Shown here: positions 1 through 5,887 of the stretch, piece after piece
Numbering within the stretch: the stretch's first letter is position 1
How the letters are laid out: each line of letters begins with the position of its first letter
Source: Lamprobacter sp046541315
Lineage (GTDB): Bacteria > Pseudomonadota > Gammaproteobacteria > Chromatiales > Chromatiaceae
Reading direction: 5' to 3'
Length of the DNA stretch: 7,419 nucleotides
Assembly (NCBI RefSeq): GCF_046541315.1
Contig: NZ_JBKHDN010000145.1
Span: 1-7,419 of the forward strand
Made by a program: the position numbers and the translations under genes
The notes under the pieces: generated by a model
Seen by the model: the letters and a program-made list of their open reading frames with translations, nothing else
Told to the model about the DNA's origin: nothing
Database searches by the model: none

Positions 1-9
1 ATGGTGCAT
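1..9 (-). CDS. Possible start of a downstream gene in the MCE transporter operon (cut by left edge)
   Basis: After the stop codon of the MCE gene, the minus strand reads TGA-A-ATG, so a new reading frame could open one base later (ATG at 9..7, then two His codons) and leave the window. Only three codons are visible, so nothing can be said about the protein itself. The idea rests on spacing and on family knowledge: operons of the permease-ATPase-MCE type in Pseudomonas-like bacteria are commonly followed by a gene for a PqiC-like auxiliary lipoprotein (DUF330). A lipoprotein signal cannot be checked here, and no ribosome binding site is obvious. Confidence 0.3.
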
Positions 10-10
10 T

Positions 11-1048
11 TCAATAGCGCGGGCGCTTGCCCTGCAGGAGCGCCTCCGGATGGCGCTCGAGGTAGTCCGCGAGCGAGCGGATCGAGCGCGCGGCGCGGGT
101 CGCGCTGGTCAGTAGCTGATCGAGTTCGTAGCGCGTCGACGCGCCCTCGGCCGTGAGCTGGCCGAGCGAGCGCATCGCCTCTACGGCCTCGTCCAAGGCG
201 CGCCGAGTGGAACCGACGAGGGGGTCTACCTGCGACTCCATGCGCCGCGCGAGCGCGTTCAACGCCTGTCCTGCGTCCGTCAGTTCCCGCAGCGCGGGCG
301 CCGCCTCCTCGCGCAGCGCCGCGGCGAGCTGCTCGTACTCGCCGAGGGTCGTGCTCGCGCGCTCGCTCAGCGGCACGATGTGCTGATCGATGGCCGCGCT
401 CACGGAGGCGATTCCAGCCAGCGCCTGATCGAGGCTGTGCAAGGCGGAGCGGGTCTCGTCGGCGGATACCAGCCGGTTGATGGCCGCGAGGGTCTCGTGC
501 GCGGTATCGACGAGTTCATCGAGACGCAGGTTCTCGAGCATTTGCTGGACCTGATCGCGCGTGGCCGCGATGGCCGGCACGCGAATCGCGTCATGCGGGC
601 TTGAAGGCACTTCGCGCGGCGGCTGATCCGGGTTCAGGCTGAGGGTGACCAGGTACTGCCCGGTGACCAAGCTCACCGATTCGAGCTGCGCCCGCAGGCC
701 GCGCTCTGCGACCAGGCGGCGGATCAATTCACTCGGCTTGACGTCCTCGAGATCGCCCATGACATGGATGCTCTTGGGCCAGATCTCATAGCGTACCGGA
801 ATGCGGAAGCTGTCGCGGTCGGCGATGTAGTCGAGGCCGATCTCGACCACCTGACCGATCGGCACGCCCTGGAACTGAACCTGGGCGCCGACCTCCAGCC
901 CTTGCACCGAGCCCGGGAAATAGGTCACCAGGTAGAGGCGCTCGCGCAGCCAGGAGCCGCTGCCGAAGACCAGGATGGCGATGACCACGAGCGCGAGCGC
1001 GCCGAGCACGAAGCCGCCGATGATGGTGGGATTGGCCTCGCGACTCAT
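11..1048 (-). CDS. MCE (MlaD-family) substrate-binding protein of a lipid ABC transporter
   Basis: This 345-residue protein is the periplasmic, membrane-anchored lipid-binding part of an MCE transporter. One transmembrane helix lies near residues 9-29 (a run of Gly, Ala, Leu, Val and Ile) with a short cytoplasmic N-terminus. The MCE domain follows at about 38-140, with the typical core FPGSVQGLEVGAQVQFQGVPIG at about 44-65. The rest is long, Ala/Leu/Glu-rich and helical, likely a coiled coil spanning part of the periplasm. It ends in the motif ADYLERHPEALLQGK, familiar from MlaD/PqiB-like proteins. In the family, MCE domains form hexameric rings that pass lipid. The start ATG overlaps the ATPase stop by four bases (ATGA), which fixes the start and suggests coupled translation. 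With one MCE domain it is MlaD-like, not PqiB- or LetB-like. It is longer than E. coli MlaD (about 180 residues) because of the helical tail. Confidence 0.93.
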   Translation of the reverse strand: MSREANPTIIGGFVLGALALVVIAILVFGSGSWLRERLYLVTYFPGSVQGLEVGAQVQFQGVPIGQVVEIGLDYIADRDSFRIPVRYEIWPKSIHVMGDLEDVKPSELIRRLVAERGLRAQLESVSLVTGQYLVTLSLNPDQPPREVPSSPHDAIRVPAIAATRDQVQQMLENLRLDELVDTAHETLAAINRLVSADETRSALHSLDQALAGIASVSAAIDQHIVPLSERASTTLGEYEQLAAALREEAAPALRELTDAGQALNALARRMESQVDPLVGSTRRALDEAVEAMRSLGQLTAEGASTRYELDQLLTSATRAARSIRSLADYLERHPEALLQGKRPRY

Positions 1049-1806
1049 GCTTCGCCGCGGCGCAGGAAGGCGCGTACTTCGTCGATCTCGCTGTGGTCGC
1101 GCAGCTGTTTGGGGTTGCCGGTGGTCAGCATGGTGCGGGTCTCGGCGTCGAGGAAGACGGCGTCGTCGCCGATCAGAAAGAGGCTGTCGAGGTCATGGGT
1201 GATCACCACCATGGTCGTTCCCAGGCTGTCGCGCAACTCCAGGATCAGGTCATCGAGCCGCCGTGCCGATAAGGGGTCGAGACCGGCCGAGGGCTCGTCG
1301 AAGAAGAGGATGTCCGGGTCCAGCGCCATCGCCCGTGCGAAACCGACGCGCTTGCGCATGCCGCCGCTGATCTGGCTCGGATAATAGCCACCGAAGCCGC
1401 TGAGGCCAACGAGGGCGAGCTTGTACTCGGCCACCTCCTGAATCTGTCGGGGTCCCAGGCGCGTGTATTGCTCAAGCGGCAGGGCAATGTTCTCTTCGAG
1501 CGTCATCGCACTCCAGAGTGCGCCACTTTGGTACATCACCCCAACCCCGCGCAGGAGTTGGGTCCGGGTCTGCTCCGAGACCTCCCAGAGGCTTTGCTCC
1601 TGCAACCAGACCCGCCCTTGGCGCGGTGCCAGCAACCCGGTGAGGGTACGCATGACGGTACTCTTGCCGCAACCGCTGCCGCCCATGATGATGAAGATAT
1701 CGCCGCGACGGATGGCGAAGCCGAGTCCCTGCTGGACGATGGTGGTGCCGTAGCCGAGGGTGACATCCTCGAGTCGAATCGCGATCGCGTGCGACTGGGC
1801 ACTCAT
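1045..1806 (-). CDS. ABC transporter ATPase, MlaF-like, of the MCE lipid transporter
   Basis: This 253-residue cytoplasmic ATPase drives the MCE transporter. All ABC motifs are present: Walker A GGSGCGKST (42-50), Q-loop Gln93 in the MYQSGALWS segment, signature ISGGMRKR (146-153), Walker B ILFFDEP (167-172; Asp170, catalytic Glu171), D-loop SAGLDP, and H-loop His204 in ITHD. The MYQSGALWS and SGGMRKRVGFARA wording is typical of the MlaF/Ttg2A branch, not of generic importers. The open frame extends 41 codons further upstream, but that part is Arg-rich, overlaps the permease, and lies before the conserved fold. The ATG at 1806 forms an ATGA overlap with the permease stop and begins MSAQSHAIAIRLEDV, where family members start. 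It lies between the permease and MCE genes and overlaps both by four bases. Confidence 0.95.
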   Translation of the reverse strand: MSAQSHAIAIRLEDVTLGYGTTIVQQGLGFAIRRGDIFIIMGGSGCGKSTVMRTLTGLLAPRQGRVWLQEQSLWEVSEQTRTQLLRGVGVMYQSGALWSAMTLEENIALPLEQYTRLGPRQIQEVAEYKLALVGLSGFGGYYPSQISGGMRKRVGFARAMALDPDILFFDEPSAGLDPLSARRLDDLILELRDSLGTTMVVITHDLDSLFLIGDDAVFLDAETRTMLTTGNPKQLRDHSEIDEVRAFLRRGEA

Positions 1807-3044
1807 GCCGACAGTCCGGTGGCATCGAAGAGCACCGTCAGCACGGCGGCGGCGATGACGATGAAGACGAGCGCGGTGACCACCGCCGAGGTGGTCGCCG
1901 CGCCGACGGCGGCCGCGCTGCGCCCGCATTGCATGCCGCGCAGGCAGCCGGAGGCGGCGACGATGGCGCCGTAGACGGTGGCGCTGATCAGGCCCTGGAT
2001 GATGTGGTTCCAGCCGATCGCGTCCTGGGTCTGGACCAGGTAGGCGGTGAGGGTGACGCCGCCCACCACGGTGCCGACGAAGGCGCCACCGAGGATGCCG
2101 AGGAGATCGGCGTAGAGGGTCAGCAACGGCGTCATCAGGATCAGCGCCAGCATCCGCGGCAAGACCAAAAACTCCATCGGCGGGATGCCAAAGGTGCGCA
2201 GGGCGTCGATCTCTTCGTTGACTTGCATGGTGCCGATGCGCGCGGCGAAGGCCGCCCCGGTGCGTCCGGCGAGCACGATGCCGGTGATCAGCGCGCCCAT
2301 CTGGATCACGGTCGCGAGCCCGACGAGATCGGCGACATAGATGCGGGCGCCGAACTGCGCCAGCTGCTGATCGCCGATGTAGCCGAGGATCATGCCGACC
2401 AGAAAGCTGACCAGGCTGACGATGGGCAGCGCATCGGCGCCCGACTCCTGGATGAGGACCCAGAGTTCGGATTTGCGATAACGCGCGCGGCCGGCGATGA
2501 AGTGGCGCACGGCGATCGCGCCTTCGCCGAGGAAGGTCATGATCTCGCCCGTGGAGCGCGCTAGGTCGCGCATATCGAGCCCAACCCGCGCCAGGAAGCT
2601 GGGGCCGCGGTCATGCGCTTCCGCGACCGGTTCCGCCGCGAGGTTTGCCATCTGGAGCAACCGGCGCAGGCCGTCTGGCAGGGCCTCGAGATCGCACCGG
2701 AGGTTGCGCTCCGCGCACAGCCGCTCGGCGCCGACGATGAAGGTCACCAAGGCGGAATCCCAGTCGGTCAGCTTCCGCGTATCGAAGCCGAGCCTGGGCG
2801 GATGGCCCGCGCCATCGGTCGCGTCGGGGCGACGATGGTCGGCGTCCCTGAAGGGCTCGAGGCGATCGATGAGGGCGGCGAGATCGGCGCGCAACGGGAT
2901 GGGCTGATCGAGCCGCCAACACCCGGCGAGCTGGAGCGCGACATCGCCCCGCGCCCGCTCGATGAGGCGGATGGTCGGGGGCGCCGCGGGGTTTGCGGCG
3001 GGCGCTGGCCGGGGGGCGTCGTTCTCGATGGAAGCGTGCGGCAT
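1803..3044 (-). CDS. MlaE-family ABC permease with fused N-terminal STAS domain
   Basis: A 413-residue inner-membrane permease of the MCE lipid transporter. Residues 1-23 are a Pro/Ala-rich leader. About 24-135 looks like a STAS domain, the fold of MlaB: alternating short strands and helices, with LTDWDSALVTFI (92-103) matching the STAS core. From about 150 on is the MlaE/Ttg2B domain: an amphipathic entry segment (150-190), then hydrophobic helices at roughly 205-225, 240-262, 296-330, 350-366 and 385-407. The family signature AGRTGAAFAARIGTMQVNEEIDAL lies at 259-282. In E. coli the STAS role is a separate protein, MlaB, that binds and controls the ATPase; here it is covalently joined to the permease, a known arrangement in other gammaproteobacteria. 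A GTG 23 codons upstream (3113) is possible, but the ATG at 3044 begins closer to the domain. The ribosome binding site is weak for both. First gene of the operon. Confidence 0.92.
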   Translation of the reverse strand: MPHASIENDAPRPAPAANPAAPPTIRLIERARGDVALQLAGCWRLDQPIPLRADLAALIDRLEPFRDADHRRPDATDGAGHPPRLGFDTRKLTDWDSALVTFIVGAERLCAERNLRCDLEALPDGLRRLLQMANLAAEPVAEAHDRGPSFLARVGLDMRDLARSTGEIMTFLGEGAIAVRHFIAGRARYRKSELWVLIQESGADALPIVSLVSFLVGMILGYIGDQQLAQFGARIYVADLVGLATVIQMGALITGIVLAGRTGAAFAARIGTMQVNEEIDALRTFGIPPMEFLVLPRMLALILMTPLLTLYADLLGILGGAFVGTVVGGVTLTAYLVQTQDAIGWNHIIQGLISATVYGAIVAASGCLRGMQCGRSAAAVGAATTSAVVTALVFIVIAAAVLTVLFDATGLSA

Positions 3045-3241
3045 GGGCGATCTGGCAAGGGTATCTGCGCTCGACTGTCGGATATCGTATCCAGTGCGGG
3101 GGCATGCGCGCACTGGGCTTCAGTATAGGCGGAGCAGGGGGGGCTGCGCGGCAACCGGCGGGCGCTGTCCCTGGTGATCCGACCCTGGGATCGCGTATAG
3201 TTCAGCGCGCCCATGTTTCGCGCCCTATCGAGGAACCGTCG
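3045..3241. promoter_or_regulatory. Divergent control region between the MCE operon and the NTPase-metA unit
   Basis: About 197 bases separate the two divergent start codons. Two -10-like boxes can be seen: TATAGT on the plus strand at 3196-3201, and TATACT on the minus strand at 3127-3122, each five of six to consensus. Neither has a convincing -35 box at normal spacing (plus strand: TGGTGA at 3172-3177, three of six, 18-base gap; minus strand: TTGCCG at 3154-3149 but 21 bases away). The region must contain promoters for both units if they are not read from elsewhere; the exact sites are guesses. No clear operator palindrome was seen. Confidence 0.4.
3230..3235 (+). promoter_or_regulatory. 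Ribosome binding site that supports a TTG start
   Basis: GAGGAA lies six bases before a TTG at 3242. This is the best Shine-Dalgarno match near the NTPase gene. It decides the start, because the more upstream ATG-like options in frame have no such site and encode an unconserved-looking Gly/Arg/Ala stretch. Confidence 0.6.
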
Positions 3242-4144
3242 TTGAGGCTAACGATCGACGAATTTCGCCACTGGCAACACCGCTGCGTGACGCTGCTCGG
3301 GATGTCCGGGGTTGGCAAGACCTACCTGTCGAGCCTGCTGCGACGCAGCGATTGGTTCCATTATTCCGGCGACTACCGGATCGGCACCCGCTATCTCGAT
3401 GAACCGATCCTGGATCTGATCAAGTCGCAGGCGATGCAGGTGCCCTTCTTGCGCGATCTGCTCAGGCGCGATTGGGTCGCGTTCCAAAACAAGATCCAGG
3501 TCGACGACCTGGGGCCGGTGCTGAGCTTCGTCGGTCAACTCGGCGATCCGGACAAGGGCGGCCTGTCGCTGCCCGAATTCAACCGGCGTCAGGCGCTCTA
3601 TCGCGATGCCGAGATCCGCGCCATGCAGGATGTGCCCGAGTTCATCCGCAAGGCACGCGAGATCTATGGCTACAGCCACTTCGTCAACGATGTCGGCGGC
3701 AGCCTGTGCGAGCTGGAAGAGCCTGCGGTGATCGAACTGCTGGCCCAGCACAGCCTGATCCTCTACATTCGCGTGCCCCAGGCCGACGAGATCAAGCTGA
3801 TCAGGCGCGCCCAGGCCGACCCGAAGCCGCTCTATTTTCGCCCCGCCTTCATCAAGGCCGCAGTCAAGGATTATCTCGGCGAACGGGGGCTCGAGTACGT
3901 CGCCGATATCGATCCGAACGACTTCACGCGCTGGGTCTTTCCGCGTCTGTTCCATTCGCGCGTGCCGCGCTACGAGGCGATCGCGCGGCCCTTTGGCTAT
4001 ACGGTGGAGTCGAGCGAGGTCGCGGCGGTGCGCGATGAGCAGGATTTCCTCGCCCTGATCGAGACCGCGATCGCGCGCACCCCGCTGCCGGCAGCGCCCG
4101 ACGAGTTCGAGGCCCCGCAGCGGCTTGATCCCGACCTGGACTAG
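3242..4144 (+). CDS. P-loop NTPase of unknown function, upstream of metA
   Basis: With the TTG start the protein has 300 residues and is probably soluble: no signal peptide or membrane helix. A clear Walker A motif, GMSGVGKT, is at 20-27, directly after a hydrophobic strand. Next come a striking HYSGDYRIGTRYLDEPILD block (40-58), a GGLSLPEFNRRQ block (106-117), a YGYSHFVNDVGGSLCEL segment (142-158) that may hold an acidic metal or Walker-B-like residue (Asp150), and a strand LILYI (172-176). The single P-loop near the N-terminus and the lack of ABC or AAA motifs recall small-molecule kinases, but I cannot name a substrate. The family seems familiar as a conserved 'ATPase' of proteobacteria, from memory only. 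The frame is open upstream to 2993, but that part overlaps the permease gene and looks non-coding. metA follows after 23 bases, so co-transcription is likely and a role near methionine or sulfur metabolism is possible but unproven. Confidence 0.85.
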   Translation: MRLTIDEFRHWQHRCVTLLGMSGVGKTYLSSLLRRSDWFHYSGDYRIGTRYLDEPILDLIKSQAMQVPFLRDLLRRDWVAFQNKIQVDDLGPVLSFVGQLGDPDKGGLSLPEFNRRQALYRDAEIRAMQDVPEFIRKAREIYGYSHFVNDVGGSLCELEEPAVIELLAQHSLILYIRVPQADEIKLIRRAQADPKPLYFRPAFIKAAVKDYLGERGLEYVADIDPNDFTRWVFPRLFHSRVPRYEAIARPFGYTVESSEVAAVRDEQDFLALIETAIARTPLPAAPDEFEAPQRLDPDLD

Positions 4145-4150
4145 AACCTA

Positions 4151-4160
4151 GGGGGAGGAG
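4151..4160 (+). promoter_or_regulatory. Very strong ribosome binding site of metA
   Basis: GGGGGAGGAG ends seven bases before the ATG at 4168. It is the purest Shine-Dalgarno sequence in the window. It fixes the metA start and suggests high, independent translation of metA within the two-gene unit. Confidence 0.8.
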
Positions 4161-4167
4161 CACGCCG

Positions 4168-5241
4168 ATGCCGATCGTGGCCCACAACGACTTACCCACC
4201 TTCGAGCGCCTGCGCGCCGAGGGGCAGAACATCCTCGAATCCGACTGGGCGATCCATCAGGACATCCGCGAGCTGCATGTGGGGCTGCTCAACATGATGC
4301 CGGATGCGGCCCTGGCCGCCACCGAGCGGCAGTTCTTCCGCCTGGTCGGACAGAGCAATCAGATCGCGCAGTTCTACGTGCATCCGTTCTCGCTGCCGGG
4401 CCTGCCGCGCGGCAAGAAGGGGCGGGCGCATATCGAGCGCTACTACCAGCCGTTCGAGGTGGTGCGCGAGCAGGGGCTGGACGCGCTCATCATCACCGGC
4501 GCCAATGTGAGCGGCCCGGATCTGACGCAACAACCGTTTTGGTCGCCGTTGATCGAGGTGGTGGACTGGGCCTTCGAGCATGTCACCTCGACCCTCTGCT
4601 CCTGCCTGGCCACCCATGCGGTGATGCAGTTCCGCTACGGTCAACGCCGTCAGCCGCTCCCGGCCAAGCGCTGGGGCGTGTTCACGCATCGCGTGGTCGA
4701 TCAGGCGCATCCGCTGGTCGAGAGCACCAACACCCTGTTCGACGTGCCGCATTCGCGCTTCAACGAGGTCAGCCGGGAACAGTTCGAGGCAGCGGATGCA
4801 CGGGTGCTGGTCGTGAGCGATGAGGCCGGCGTGCATCTGGCGACCAGCCCGGATGGGCTGCGCATCATCATGTTTCAGGGCCATCCGGAGTACGACACCA
4901 TCTCGCTGCTGAAGGAATACAAACGCGAGGTCGAGCGCTTCGCGACTGGCGCGCGCGCTGACTATCCTCCGTTCCCGGACAATGTGTTCTCGCGCAAGGC
5001 GGCGGCGGTGCTCGACGAACATCGCCACATGCTGCAACGGGCCCTGGATCGCGGCCGCGAGCCGCCGCCGTTCCCCGAGGCGCGGATCGCCGGCGGACTC
5101 GACAACACCTGGCGCGACACCGCCGAGGGCGTGCTCGGGAACTGGCTGGGGTTGGTCTATCGCGTCACCCACAACGACCGTCGCATCCCCTTCATGGAGT
5201 GGGTCGACCCGGCCGATCCGTTGCGCACGCTGATCCGGTGA
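4168..5241 (+). CDS. metA: Homoserine O-succinyltransferase (MetA family)
   Basis: Transfers an acyl group, by family usually succinyl, from acyl-CoA to the hydroxyl of L-homoserine, the first committed step of methionine synthesis, in the cytoplasm. At 357 residues it is longer than E. coli MetA (309). Recognisable blocks are IRELHVGLLNMMPD (33-46), ALIITGANVSGPDL (106-119), HVTSTLCSCLATHA (138-151) with the nucleophile Cys146 (equivalent of E. coli Cys142), DVPHSRFNEV (192-201), and FQGHPEYD (236-243) with catalytic His239 and Glu241. The position matching E. coli Gly111, which with Glu in other members separates succinyl- from acetyl-transfer, appears to be Ser115, so the acyl donor is not certain. 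About 50 extra residues sit mainly at the C-terminus (about 296-357). A second Cys (144) lies two residues before the nucleophile. Start fixed by a strong ribosome binding site; it follows the NTPase gene by 23 bases. Confidence 0.93.
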   Translation: MPIVAHNDLPTFERLRAEGQNILESDWAIHQDIRELHVGLLNMMPDAALAATERQFFRLVGQSNQIAQFYVHPFSLPGLPRGKKGRAHIERYYQPFEVVREQGLDALIITGANVSGPDLTQQPFWSPLIEVVDWAFEHVTSTLCSCLATHAVMQFRYGQRRQPLPAKRWGVFTHRVVDQAHPLVESTNTLFDVPHSRFNEVSREQFEAADARVLVVSDEAGVHLATSPDGLRIIMFQGHPEYDTISLLKEYKREVERFATGARADYPPFPDNVFSRKAAAVLDEHRHMLQRALDRGREPPPFPEARIAGGLDNTWRDTAEGVLGNWLGLVYRVTHNDRRIPFMEWVDPADPLRTLIR

Positions 5242-5274
5242 CCCCGCCTTCCGTGAGGCTGTTATCGGCATCGT

Positions 5275-5303
5275 CTGTTGCAAAACGACAGCTTTGTTGT
5301 TTT
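5275..5303 (+). terminator. Weak hairpin after metA, possible terminator
   Basis: AAAACGACA (5282-5290), loop GCTT, then TGTTGTTTT (5295-5303) forms a nine-pair stem with one G-U pair, about 40 bases past the metA stop, and ends in a T-rich run. A competing stem pairs CTGTTG (5275-5280) with CGACAG (5286-5291). The stem is AT-rich and so weak for an intrinsic terminator; this is a candidate only. Confidence 0.3.
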
Positions 5304-5402
5304 CTTGTCACATAAAGAGGCTGACTCGGTTTCACCCCGATGTTTCGCCAAAAATGTGCCGCGGTTCTCACTTTTGCATTCAAACAAGGGTTAGACTTTC
5401 TC

Positions 5403-5431
5403 TTGTCAAGTCGCACTCACGCCCCTAGACT
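5403..5431 (+). promoter_or_regulatory. Sigma-70-like promoter for the small orphan gene
   Basis: TTGTCA (5403-5408, five of six to the -35 consensus) and TAGACT (5426-5431, four of six to the -10 consensus) are separated by exactly 17 bases, with a T-rich stretch just upstream. Transcription would start near 5438, giving a leader of about 130 bases before the ATG at 5569. Confidence 0.5.
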
Positions 5432-5483
5432 ATCGGGCAAGAGATCGCCGAGACGCAGTTTTGCGACATGCGCGGTTTTGCCG

Positions 5484-5499
5484 TTCGGGAAATCCCGAA
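5484..5499 (+). repeat. Short perfect inverted repeat in the leader of the small gene
   Basis: TTCGGG (5484-5489) and CCCGAA (5494-5499) flank AAAT. The pairing can extend to seven base pairs, or eight with an end G-U. It sits between the putative promoter and the start codon, so it could be an RNA hairpin or a protein-binding site. It is short enough to be chance in GC-rich DNA. Confidence 0.35.
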
Positions 5500-5568
5500 T
5501 CATGCGCTCGCCCCTTATGTTGCCGCTCGATTTTCCGGATGGCTCATCAAATACAGCAGGTTAAAGAG

Positions 5569-5826
5569 ATGTTTGACGAACAAGAACAGGTGATTCGTTA
5601 CAAGTGGGACTCCTGGACAGAGTCCGGTTACCGTCTGCGCTACGATGCCGCGGATCGAGCCCATCGCTATCATGTCGAGGATTGCAGCAACCATGTCGTC
5701 ATGGACGACTATGGCTGTTCCGACCTCGACGAGGCCCTGTTGGTGCTGAACCGCTTCTTCAGCATCGACGAGTCCGCCGAGCGCAGCCGCATTGCCGGCT
5801 GGCTGCCGCAGCAGCGACTGCAGTAG
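5569..5826 (+). CDS. Small hypothetical protein, 85 residues
   Basis: I do not recognise this gene. From the ATG at 5569 it encodes an acidic, aromatic-rich, probably soluble protein with five Tyr, three Trp, three Phe and two Cys, and no signal peptide or membrane helix. The middle (IRYKWDSWTESGYRLRYDAA, then HRYHVEDCSNHVVMDDYG) alternates polar and aromatic residues as in a small beta-sheet, and the end (LDEALLVLNRFFS) looks helical, so a compact beta-alpha fold is a fair guess. An ATG ten codons upstream (5539) is in frame but has no ribosome binding site; the 5569 ATG has AGG eight bases before it and AAAGAG next to it. It appears to be a single-gene unit: its own promoter lies upstream and a strong intrinsic terminator follows 61 bases after the stop. 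Those signals, and codon use like the neighbours, argue that it is a real gene. Confidence 0.7.
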   Translation: MFDEQEQVIRYKWDSWTESGYRLRYDAADRAHRYHVEDCSNHVVMDDYGCSDLDEALLVLNRFFSIDESAERSRIAGWLPQQRLQ

Positions 5827-5887
5827 ACCGAACCCGCGAACCGAGGCTCGCCCGCACAGTCTCCCGCGCCTAAGGAGACCAGGCGCG

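Larger units (their letters stand above)
5242..5568. other. AT-richer intergenic region with promoter and inverted repeats
   Basis: This 327-base gap between metA and the small gene is visibly richer in A and T than the rest of the window, and no convincing gene was found in it. It holds, in order, a weak A/T hairpin shortly after metA (5275-5303), a T-rich stretch around 5360-5405, a sigma-70-like promoter (5403-5431), and a short perfect inverted repeat (5484-5499) inside the presumed leader. An ATG at 5461 is in frame with the small gene but would add a Cys/Arg-rich segment that does not look like protein, with no ribosome binding site. Confidence 0.6.

Noticed and set aside
1778..1793. 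GCGATCGC-type palindromes (also near 4067)
   Set aside because: They occur inside conserved coding sequence and are expected in GC-rich DNA. There are too few to be a repeat family in this window.
1929..2564. Plus-strand open frame of 211 codons opposite the permease
   Set aside because: It is an antisense shadow of the MlaE domain: almost entirely Asp, Gly, Ala, Gln and His, with no hydrophobic core.
2993..3241. N-terminal extension of the P-loop protein by 83 residues
   Set aside because: It would overlap the permease gene, is full of Arg, Gly and Ala without pattern, and lacks a ribosome binding site. The TTG at 3242 has a good one and starts at the conserved-looking part.
3248..3955. 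Minus-strand open frame of 235 codons opposite the P-loop gene
   Set aside because: The sense frame has a Walker A motif, a ribosome binding site and natural composition. The antisense one has neither motif nor start signals.
4192..5283. Minus-strand open frame of 363 codons opposite metA
   Set aside because: The metA frame carries the catalytic triad and a strong ribosome binding site. The antisense protein is rich in Arg, His, Gln and Leu with no domain.
5461..5568. Longer start for the small orphan protein
   Set aside because: The 36 added residues are Cys/Arg-rich, cross an inverted repeat in the presumed leader and have no ribosome binding site.
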